A stretch of DNA of 64,000 bases from DASQHL01 sp963843685 (GTDB lineage: Bacteria > Chloroflexota > Dehalococcoidia > DSTF01 > JACRBR01), in assembly GCA_963843685.1 (NCBI GenBank), contig CAWJLO010000010.1:905109-969108 (forward strand), in the 5' to 3' direction. The notes beneath the pieces are model-generated. The model was not told the origin of the DNA. It did no database searches and worked only from the letters and a program-made list of their open reading frames with translations. Shown here one piece after another: positions 57,137 through 64,000 of this stretch (positions within the stretch are counted from its first letter, which is position 1; every line of letters starts with the position of its first letter). A program made the position numbers and the translations under genes.

Positions 57137-57962
57137 GAGTGCAGAGAGCGCAGCGCCCTCTGCCGGGGGGCTCCGGGGGGTGTCCCCCCGGCACCTTCTC
57201 CGTTCTTTCTTCTTCTTAAAAGAATTGTGCGGGGTACGCTGGCGCGGACACTGCACCCCACCGCTCACCTCCCCGACGTCGTCACGTCACCTGTCCGCGC
57301 TCCGACGATCCAAACAGCGGGAGTGCAGAGAGCGCAGCGCTCTCTGCCGAGGGAGCTCCAAGGGGTGCCCCCGGCACCTTCTCTTCTCTTCTTTCTTCAA
57401 AAGAATTGGGCGGGGTACGCCGGCGCGGACACTGCACCCCACCGCTCACCTCCCCGACGTCGTCAGCGTCGCCCGTCCGCGCTCTGACATCCAAACAGCG
57501 GGAGTGCAGAGAGCGCAGCGCCCTCTGCCGGAGGGCTCCGGGGGGTGTCCCCCGGCACCTTCTCTTCTCTTCTTTCTTCAGAAGAATTGTGCGGGCGTAC
57601 GCCGGCGCGGACACGGCACCTCCCCGACGTCGTCGCGTCGCCTGTCCGCGCTCTGACGATCCAAACAGCGGGAGTGCAGAGGGCGCAGCGCTCTCTGCCG
57701 GGGGGCTCCGGGGGTGTCCCCCCGGCACCTCTTCTTCTCTTCTTCTTTCGAAGAATTGGGCGGGGTACGCGCCAGCGGACACCGCACCTCCCCAACGTCG
57801 TCACGTCGCCCGTCCGCGCTCCGACGATCCAAACAGCGGGAGTGCAGAGAGCGCAGCGCCCTCTGCCGGGGGGCTCCGGGGGGTGTCCCCCCGGCACCTT
57901 CTCTTCTCTTTCTTCTTTAGAAGAATTGTGCGGGGTACGCGCCAGCGGACACCGCACCCCGC
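57137..57962 (+). repeat. Tandem array of five two-hairpin repeats upstream of metH
   Basis: Copies start at 57137, 57321, 57502, 57672 and 57840, with periods of 184, 181, 170 and 168 bases. Each has a GAGTGCAGAG hairpin, a CCGGGGGG...CCCCCCGG hairpin (weaker in the second copy), a CTTCTCTTCTTTCTTC tract meeting AGAAGAATT, a GTGCGGGGTACGC and CCGCACCCC pair and a link GACGATCCAAACAGCGGG. All are in the same orientation, between divergent genes. Confidence 0.9.
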
Positions 57963-58025
57963 CAGTCGGTCGACGACCAACCAACGACCAACCACCACCC
58001 CCCATCCTGCTACCATTGAACTCCA

Positions 58026-61000
58026 ATGACGAACAGAGACGACCGCATCAAGCTCCTCCATGAGGCGCTCGCCGAGCGCATCCTCGTGATCGGCGGCCCG
58101 TACGGGACCTACATCCACGGCCGCGATCTGACGCCCGAAGACTACGGCGGCGTCACCTACGACGGCTGCCCGGAGCAGCTCAACGTCACCCGCCCGGACG
58201 TCATCGCCGACGCCCACCGCGGCTACCTGGAGGCCGGCGCCGACATCATCACCACCAACACCTTCGGCGGCGGCTCCATCGTCCTCGCCGAATACGGCCT
58301 CGCCGACCGCGTGCTCGAGATCAACGAAGCGGCCGCGAAGCTCTCCCGGCAGGTCGCCGACGCCTACAGCACCCCCGCCCGCCCACGCTTCGTCGCCGGC
58401 AACATCGGCCCCACCACGAAGTCACTCTCCGTCACCGGCGGCATCACCTTCCCCGAGATGGCGACCGTCTTCCACGACTGGGCGGCCGGCCTCGTCGCCG
58501 GCGGCGCCGACCTGCTCGAGCTGGAGACGCAGAACGACACGCGCACGATCAAGGCCGCCCTCATCGGCATCAACCGCCTCTTCGATGAGCTCGGCTTCCG
58601 CGTGCCCGTCATGGTCTCCGCCACCGTCGAGCTCACCGGCACCATGCTCGCCGGCCAGACCACGGAGGCGCTCGCCGCCTCGCTCCAGCACGCGGATCTG
58701 CTCACCATCGGCCTCAACTGCTCCACCGGCCCGGAGTTCATGACCGACCACCTCCGCACGCTCGCCGCGCTCACGGAGTTCCGCACCTCCGTCTGGCCGA
58801 ACGCCGGCCTCCCCGACGAAGACGGCAACTACCGCGAATCGCCCGTCCAGATGGCCACCGTGCTCGAGCGCTTCGTCGACAACGGCTGGCTCAACGTCCT
58901 CGGCGGCTGCTGCGGCACCACGTTCGAGCACACGCGCGCCTTCGCCCAGATGGCCGAAGGCAAGCGCCCCCGCGTCCCGACGAAACACACGCGCACCGTC
59001 TTCTCCGGCGTCGACTTCCTGGAGGCGACCGACGACAACCGCCCCCTCATCGTCGGCGAGCGCACCAACGAGGTCGGCTCCCGCAAGTTCAAGCGCCTCA
59101 TCTCCGACGAGAAGTACGAGGAGGCGAGCGAGATCGCGCGGCAGCAGGTGAAGGGCGGCGCCCAGATCATCGACGTCAACCTCCAGAACGCCGACCGCGA
59201 CGAGCTCGTCGACGCCGACGCCTTCTACGAGCTGCTCGGCAAGAAGGTCCGCGTCCCCATCATGGTCGACACCACCGACCCCGTCGCCATCGAGCGCGCC
59301 CTCCAGTACTGCCAGGGCAAGTGCATCATCAACTCCATCAACCTCGAAGACGGCCTCGAGAAGTTCGACCGCGTCACGCCGCTCGCCCGCGCGTACGGCG
59401 CCGCCCTCATCGTCGGCTGCATCGACGAGGACAAGGAGCAGGCGCAGGCCATCACCCGCGAACGCAAGGTCGCCATCGCCGAGCGCTCGTACCAGCTCCT
59501 CACCGAGAACTACGGCATCCGCGGCGAAGACATCATCTTCGATCCGCTCGTCTTCCCATGCGCCACCGGCGACCAGAACTACGTCGGCAGCGCCGTCGAG
59601 ACCATCGAGGGCATCCGGCTCATCAAGCAGGCCCTGCCGCTCGCCAAGACCGTGCTCGGCATCAGCAACGTCTCCTTCGGCCTGCCCGAAGCCGGCCGCG
59701 AGGTCCTGAACTCCGTCTTCCTCTACCACTGCACGAAGGCCGGCCTCGACCTCGCCATCGTCAACGCCGAGAAGCTCGAACGCTACGCCTCCATCCCGGA
59801 GGACGAGCGCAAGCTCGCCGAGGATCTGCTCTGGAACCGCGGCGATGACCCCGTCGCCGCCTTCGCCGCCCACTTCCGCGGCGCCAAGTCGCGCGCCAAG
59901 AAGGACGTCTCCTCCCTCCCCCTCGACGAGCGCCTCGCCAACTACATCATCGAAGGCACGAAGGACGGCCTCGTCCCGGACCTCGACCGCAAGCTCGAAG
60001 AGGCGCAGCCCCTCGACATCATCAACGGCCCCCTCATGAACGGTATGGACGAGGTCGGCCGCCTCTTCAACGCCAACGAGCTCATCGTCGCCGAAGTCCT
60101 CCAGAGCGCCGAGGCGATGAAGGCCGCCGTCTCCCACCTCGAGCGCTTCATGGAGAAGGACGAGTCGTCGACGCGCGGCAAGGTGCTGCTCGCCACCGTG
60201 AAGGGCGACGTCCACGACATCGGCAAGAACCTCGTGGACATCATCCTCTCCAACAACGGCTATCGCGTCATCAACCTCGGCATCAAGGTGCCGCCCGAGG
60301 CCCTGATCGAGGCCGCGCACGAGCACACCCCCGACGCCATCGGCCTCTCCGGCCTGCTCGTGAAGTCCGCCCAGCAGATGGTCATCACCGCCACCGACCT
60401 CAAGCAGGCCGGCGTCGGCGCCCCCCTGCTCGTCGGCGGCGCCGCCCTCTCCGATCGCTTCACCCGCACGCGCATCGCCCCCGAGTACGAAGGCACCGTC
60501 GTCTACTGCAACGACGCCATGAACGGCCTCGCCACCCTCAACAAGCTCATGGACCCCGACGCGCGCGTCCAGCTCGAGTCAGAGCTGCTCGAGAAGACCC
60601 ACGCCGACAAACCACGCACGCCCGCCGCCGACGCCTTCCCCGAGACGGAGCAGCGCAGCCCGCGCATCTCTCTCGACGTGCCGATCGCGCCCGTCCCCGA
60701 TCTCGACCGCCACGTCGCCGATCTCGATCTCGATGAGACGTGGAGCTACATAAACCCGCAGATGCTCTTCGGCCGCCACCTCGGCTTCCGCGGCCGCTTC
60801 TCGGAGGCGCTCGAGGCCGGCGACGTCAAGGCCGTCGAGCTTGAAAAGAAGATCGAGGCCGTGAAGCGAGAGGCTCGCGACGGCGCCATGCACGCCCGCG
60901 CCGTCTGGCAGTTCTTCGAGGCCGAGCCCGACGGCAACAAGATCCACGTCTTCGAGCCCGGCGGCGTCGTCCCGCTCGAGACCTTCGTCTTCCCCCGCCA

Positions 61001-61499
61001 GCGCAAGCCCGACGGCCTCGCCCTCAGTGACATGCTGCTCCCCGCCCGCCGCGATCCGCAGGGCCGCGTGCTGGAGCGCGATCACCTCGCCATCTTCGTC
61101 ACCACCGCCGGCGCCGGCATCCGCGAGCGCGCCGAGCAGGCGAAGCTCGCCGGCGAGTACCTCCGCTCGTACGCCCTCATGGCCCTCGCGCTCGAAACCG
61201 CCGAAGGCGCCGCCGAGTGGCTGCACGCGAAACTGCGCGCCGACTGGGGCTTCCCGGACGCGCCCGACACGCCGCGCAAGGACCTCTTCCAGGCCCACTA
61301 CCGCGGCAAGCGCTACTCCTTCGGCTACCCCGCCTGCCCCGACCTCGAGCAGCAGGCGAAGCTCTTCCGCCTCCTCCGCCCCGAGGAGATCGGCGCCCAG
61401 CTCACCGAAGGCTTCATGATGGAGCCCGAGGCCAGCGTCTCAGCCCTCGTCTTCATCCACCCCGACGCCGCCTACTTCAGCGTCGGCCCGAGCCGATGA
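58026..61499 (+). CDS. metH: Cobalamin-dependent methionine synthase
   Basis: 1157 residues. Order of domains: homocysteine methyltransferase (about 15-310), with zinc Cys in IGLNCSTGPE and LGGCCGTTFEHT; pterin-binding (about 330-600), VGERTNEVGSRKFK; cobalamin cap (about 610-700); B12-binding Rossmann domain with KGDVHDIGKNLVDI, where His730 is the lower cobalt ligand; and the activation domain (about 880-1157). It transfers a methyl group from methyl-THF through cobalamin to homocysteine. The family start DGAMGT reads GGPYGT here. The TACCAT -10 box ends nine bases before the ATG; no riboswitch is seen between the array and the start. Confidence 0.93.
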   Translation: MTNRDDRIKLLHEALAERILVIGGPYGTYIHGRDLTPEDYGGVTYDGCPEQLNVTRPDVIADAHRGYLEAGADIITTNTFGGGSIVLAEYGLADRVLEINEAAAKLSRQVADAYSTPARPRFVAGNIGPTTKSLSVTGGITFPEMATVFHDWAAGLVAGGADLLELETQNDTRTIKAALIGINRLFDELGFRVPVMVSATVELTGTMLAGQTTEALAASLQHADLLTIGLNCSTGPEFMTDHLRTLAALTEFRTSVWPNAGLPDEDGNYRESPVQMATVLERFVDNGWLNVLGGCCGTTFEHTRAFAQMAEGKRPRVPTKHTRTVFSGVDFLEATDDNRPLIVGERTNEVGSRKFKRLISDEKYEEASEIARQQVKGGAQIIDVNLQNADRDELVDADAFYELLGKKVRVPIMVDTTDPVAIERALQYCQGKCIINSINLEDGLEKFDRVTPLARAYGAALIVGCIDEDKEQAQAITRERKVAIAERSYQLLTENYGIRGEDIIFDPLVFPCATGDQNYVGSAVETIEGIRLIKQALPLAKTVLGISNVSFGLPEAGREVLNSVFLYHCTKAGLDLAIVNAEKLERYASIPEDERKLAEDLLWNRGDDPVAAFAAHFRGAKSRAKKDVSSLPLDERLANYIIEGTKDGLVPDLDRKLEEAQPLDIINGPLMNGMDEVGRLFNANELIVAEVLQSAEAMKAAVSHLERFMEKDESSTRGKVLLATVKGDVHDIGKNLVDIILSNNGYRVINLGIKVPPEALIEAAHEHTPDAIGLSGLLVKSAQQMVITATDLKQAGVGAPLLVGGAALSDRFTRTRIAPEYEGTVVYCNDAMNGLATLNKLMDPDARVQLESELLEKTHADKPRTPAADAFPETEQRSPRISLDVPIAPVPDLDRHVADLDLDETWSYINPQMLFGRHLGFRGRFSEALEAGDVKAVELEKKIEAVKREARDGAMHARAVWQFFEAEPDGNKIHVFEPGGVVPLETFVFPRQRKPDGLALSDMLLPARRDPQGRVLERDHLAIFVTTAGAGIRERAEQAKLAGEYLRSYALMALALETAEGAAEWLHAKLRADWGFPDAPDTPRKDLFQAHYRGKRYSFGYPACPDLEQQAKLFRLLRPEEIGAQLTEGFMMEPEASVSALVFIHPDAAYFSVGPSR

Positions 61500-61565
61500 A
61501 GACGAGTCACGCTGATCGTCCGCAGGCGCAGTTGCCCATGTGCTACGTTGTGATCAGAGGTTCAC

Positions 61566-61718
61566 ATGGTTACCGCACGTAAGCCACGCAACACCGCCTC
61601 GCCTTCCGCGGCCCGCAAGACCGCGCGGCGGCCTGCAGCCACGCCTGCCTCAGACCTCCAGCGCAAGATCGACCGAATCATCAAGCGCCGCGCTTCCGCA
61701 CTCCGCGAACTGAATTGA
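61566..61718 (+). CDS. 50-aa basic protein, candidate antitoxin of the adjacent Doc
   Basis: A 50-residue protein starting MVTARKPRNTASPSAARK and ending LQRKIDRIIKRRASALRELN. It is very basic and Ala/Arg/Lys-rich, and the last 20 residues could form one amphipathic helix. AGAGG is six bases before the ATG. One base separates its stop from the Doc start. Phd antitoxins are about 70 residues, acidic or neutral, with a ribbon-helix DNA-binding end; this does not resemble them. A role as a non-standard antitoxin or regulator is inferred from position. Confidence 0.55.
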   Translation: MVTARKPRNTASPSAARKTARRPAATPASDLQRKIDRIIKRRASALRELN

Positions 61719-61719
61719 C

Positions 61720-62130
61720 ATGGCACGGCGCTGGTGGTTCCCAGCCCGGGACGATGTCTCGGTGGTTGTGGCTCGGCTTGACGTGTACTTCGACGTCCGC
61801 GACGCCTCGGTGATGACGGGGAGACTTCGCGACGCCGGCCTGCTCGACGCCGCGCTCGCGCTACCGCGTCAACCGTACTACCCGACAACCATCGACAAGG
61901 CCGCTGCCCTCTTCCGCTCGATGACCAAGAACCACCCGTTCGCCGACGGCAACAAGCGCATCGCTGTCGTGCTCACGGAGATGTTCCTCAACGAGAACGG
62001 CTATGCGCTCGCGGCCAACAACTCTGAGGTGAGAGATTTCACCATGGCTCTCGCCGCCAGCGAACCGCAGATGCCACTTTCGGACGTGGCGCGATGGCTG
62101 CGCGCGCACGCGCGACGCGCCGGGAGTTGA
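61720..62130 (+). CDS. Doc/Fic-family toxin
   Basis: 136 residues. The Fic motif HPFADGNKR (His72) is complete. Doc kinases phosphorylate EF-Tu using this motif; Fic enzymes AMPylate targets. The short length and DVYFDVRDASVMTGRLRDAG leading helices fit Doc. The start is one base after the stop of the basic 50-residue gene. The inhibitory helix motif (S/T)xxxE(G/N) is not seen inside the protein, so inhibition would have to come from a separate partner. Confidence 0.8.
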   Translation: MARRWWFPARDDVSVVVARLDVYFDVRDASVMTGRLRDAGLLDAALALPRQPYYPTTIDKAAALFRSMTKNHPFADGNKRIAVVLTEMFLNENGYALAANNSEVRDFTMALAASEPQMPLSDVARWLRAHARRAGS

Positions 62131-62132
62131 TC

Positions 62133-63440
62133 GTGGACCTCCACACCCGCACCGCCACCGAACTCGCACACCTCATCCGCACCCGCGCGATCACCTCCAC
62201 CGACGCCGTCGCCGCACACCTCGCCCGCATCGCCGACGTCAACCCGAAGATCAACGCCGTCATCCAGATCGACGCTGACGCCGCGCTCGCCGCCGCCCGC
62301 GCCGCCGACGACGCCCTCGCTCGCGGCGACGCGCTCGGCCCGCTGCACGGCGTGCCGTTCACGGTGAAGGACTGGATCGAGGCCGAAGGCCTGGTCTGCG
62401 CCGCCGGTTTCGAGCAGCGCCGCAACTACGTCCCGAAGCGGGACGCCACCGCCGTCGCCCGCATGCGCGCCGCCGGCGCCATCCTCCTCGCCAAGACCAA
62501 CGTCAACGACGGCTCACCCCTGCATCCGCGCCCCGCCAACCCGCACGATCTTGCGCGCACGCCCGGCGCCAGCAGCAGCGGCGAAGCAGCCATCGTCGCC
62601 GCCTGCGGATCACCCCTCGGCATCGCCTCCGACTCCGGCGGCAGCATCCGATGGCCCGCTCACTGCTGCGGCGTCGCCAGCCTCAAACCGACCACCGGCC
62701 GCGTGCCAAACACCGGCCACTTCCCCCGCATCGGCCACATCAAGGACCCCCGCACGAGCATCGGCCCCGTCGCCCGATCCGTCGCCGACCTCGCGCTCGC
62801 GCTGCGCGTCATCGCCGGCCCCGACGGCCGCGACCCCGCCGCCGTCCCGATGCCAGTCGAAGATCCCGCGAACGTCGACCTCAACACCTTGCGCGTCGCC
62901 TGGTACACACACACGCCGGGCGCATCGCCGACCCCGGAGACCGTCGCCGCCACCGAAGCCGCCGCCCACGCCATCGCCTCGGCCGGCGCGACCGTCGCCG
63001 AGGCGCGACCGCCACGCCTCGAGGACGCGCTGCAGATCACGAAGGACTACTGGTCCCGTCCCAACTCCGTCTCCTCGACCCGCTGGGAGCCCTACCGGCC
63101 CGCCACCCTCTCCGGCGACGACGTCGAGCGCCACCTCTTCGAGTGGGAGCGCTTCCGCATGCACATGCTCGCCTTCATGGAGGACTACGACCTCATCGTC
63201 TGTCCCGTCGCCGCCGAGCCCGCCCCGCTCCACGGCCCCGTCCCCGTCGAGACGTGGCTCTACACGCTCCCCTACAGCCTCACCGGCTACCCCGTCGTCA
63301 CCGTCCCCGCCGCCACGTCGCCCGAAGGCCTCCCCATCGCCGTACAGGTCATCGCCGCCCCCTGGCGCGAGCACCACGCCCTCGCCGCCGCTGCCGCGAT
63401 CGAGCGCACCCTCAACGCCCTCCGCCTGCCCACCCTCTAA
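62133..63440 (+). CDS. Amidase signature enzyme
   Basis: 435 residues from a GTG. The Ser-cisSer-Lys triad is visible: Lys79 in FTVKDWIE, cis-Ser in GASSSG near 146-150 and nucleophile Ser171 in SDSGGSIRWPA. It hydrolyses an amide of unknown substrate; relatives include fatty-acid amide and acylamidase types. GGGAG lies seven to eight bases before the GTG at 62133, better than the ATG at 62094, which would overlap the Doc gene. A hairpin follows the stop. Confidence 0.87.
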   Translation: MDLHTRTATELAHLIRTRAITSTDAVAAHLARIADVNPKINAVIQIDADAALAAARAADDALARGDALGPLHGVPFTVKDWIEAEGLVCAAGFEQRRNYVPKRDATAVARMRAAGAILLAKTNVNDGSPLHPRPANPHDLARTPGASSSGEAAIVAACGSPLGIASDSGGSIRWPAHCCGVASLKPTTGRVPNTGHFPRIGHIKDPRTSIGPVARSVADLALALRVIAGPDGRDPAAVPMPVEDPANVDLNTLRVAWYTHTPGASPTPETVAATEAAAHAIASAGATVAEARPPRLEDALQITKDYWSRPNSVSSTRWEPYRPATLSGDDVERHLFEWERFRMHMLAFMEDYDLIVCPVAAEPAPLHGPVPVETWLYTLPYSLTGYPVVTVPAATSPEGLPIAVQVIAAPWREHHALAAAAAIERTLNALRLPTL

Positions 63441-63465
63441 CGCATCTCCCGCCCGCACGCGCGTA

Positions 63466-63489
63466 GGGGCGGCCCCACGTGGCCGCCCC
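63466..63489 (+). terminator. Hairpin after the amidase gene
   Basis: GGGGCGGCC (63466-63474) pairs with GGCCGCCCC (63481-63489) around CCACGT, about 26 bases after the stop. There is no T-run. Confidence 0.5.
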
Positions 63490-63657
63490 CGCACAACACC
63501 CGATTGCTCGAACCCCGGCGAGCTAAACGACGACGGGGATACGCGCGAGGACACCGCCTTGCGGACGTGACCAGCGCGAGGCACCCTGCCGATCACCTGA
63601 CCACCCAGACTCCCGCCCATCCGTCGGGCGGCCAGCATCTGCTGAAGGGACACCCCC

Positions 63658-64000
63658 ATGGCAACCGAACAAGAGCCGCCCGAGACACGAGGCGTGACCG
63701 TGGAGCACCTCACAGCCTTTGACCTCGGCCCCGAAATCGAGGGCATGGCCGGTCGCCAGCTCCGGATGCGCAAGTTCACCATCGAGCCCGGAGGCGTCCT
63801 CGGCCCCCTGCACGACCACAAGGACAGGCCCGGCCTCGTCTACATCCTCCAGGGCACCATCACCGACCACCGAGACGGCGTGGCGACGGACTACGGCCCC
63901 GGCGTCGGCTGGCCCGAGGACCACAACACCATGCACTGGCTCGAAAACAAAGGCACGACCCCGGCCGTCGAGATCTCGATCGACATCTTCCGGCCGCAGT
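63658..64000 (+). CDS. Cupin domain protein, cut by the window end
   Basis: The visible 114 residues include VLGPLHDHKDRPGLVYILQG, the cupin motif 1 with His, His and Glu/Tyr-type ligands, and MHWLENKG as motif 2. GAAGGGA precedes the ATG. The product is probably a small single-domain cupin about 115-130 residues long; the stop codon lies beyond the window. Confidence 0.75.
   Translation, partial: MATEQEPPETRGVTVEHLTAFDLGPEIEGMAGRQLRMRKFTIEPGGVLGPLHDHKDRPGLVYILQGTITDHRDGVATDYGPGVGWPEDHNTMHWLENKGTTPAVEISIDIFRPQ

Noticed and set aside
57137..57962. The tandem array as a CRISPR
   Set aside because: The repeats are 168-184 bases, whole units are alike, there are no unique spacers of 30-40 bases and no cas genes nearby.
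57963..58025. A SAM or cobalamin riboswitch before metH
   Set aside because: The gap holds short-word repeats and a possible -10 box; no SAM kink-turn or B12-box sequence was seen.
57026..58063. Open frames of 150-220 residues within the repeat array
   Set aside because: They are repeats of the same short peptide caused by the tandem units and have no start signals.
58422..60326. A 634-residue open frame opposite metH
   Set aside because: It is antisense to methionine synthase and its Val/Asp/Glu/Gly-rich product is the typical mirror of GC-rich codons.

Overview
The window is a high-GC bacterial chromosome segment with dense, mostly co-oriented short operons. It has a complete rRNA operon, a tilS gene, a cobalamin-dependent methionine synthase, a ferredoxin:thioredoxin reductase catalytic subunit and many oxidoreductases and cupins. 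Gene content and the style of the proteins suggest Chloroflexota (a Dehalococcoidia- or Tepidiformia-like lineage). That placement is inference from family recognition, not a tree. The 16S at 39137-40637 would settle it.

Layout. 0.2-5.1 kb: small oxidoreductase and hydrolase genes, a Lys-rich 27-residue protein and a small surface protein with an LPDTG sorting-like tail. 5.3-13.4 kb: a cell-envelope glycan cluster on the + strand (two membrane glycosyltransferases, GT2, a flippase-like membrane protein, GT4, a methyltransferase), followed by a GGDEF-EAL protein. 15.8-25.4 kb: an SDR, an RraA-like protein overlapping a beta-propeller protein, FTR, SRPBCC, a Na+/H+ antiporter, a chagasin-like lipoprotein, a methyltransferase and a membrane spermidine-synthase-like fusion. 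25.4-32.6 kb: sulfur and lipid metabolism genes, then a patch holding three gene remnants and an ECF sigma factor translationally chained to small unknown proteins. 32.7-35 kb: a glutaredoxin-thioredoxin reductase fusion and an AHSA1/ArsR pair. 35.0-40.8 kb: the rRNA operon on the - strand, in the order 16S, tRNA-Ile, tRNA-Ala, 23S, initiator tRNA-Met, 5S, with promoter, processing stems and terminator. 41-52 kb: tilS, a GOLD-like protein, an RNase Z-like MBL protein, a CADD-like candidate pABA synthase, an Ig-like secreted protein, two ferredoxins, an FtsB-like protein, a membrane GT, a HAD phosphatase, RadC and a 2H phosphoesterase. 52-57 kb: DinB, an adenylate cyclase with an apparently dead hydrolase domain, a surface protein and an HSL-type hydrolase. 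57-64 kb: a tandem repeat array, metH, a Doc toxin with an unusual basic partner, an amidase and a truncated cupin.

The most unusual structure is a repeat family made of two GC-rich hairpins. Its stems differ between copies but stay paired. Five copies form a 168-184 bp tandem array in front of metH and four more are scattered in intergenic gaps with two alternative 3' modules. Other points of interest are the tRNA-fMet between 23S and 5S, the CADD-like enzyme with the full set of key residues, the coupled ECF-sigma operon, and promoters whose -10 box ends six bases before the start codon, which suggests leaderless mRNAs.

Data quality matters here. Nine genes carry apparent frameshifts, one of them tilS, which is normally essential. 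One sits in a six-base homopolymer, and two genes carry many shifts each. I read most of these as probable assembly errors and give the joined coordinates.
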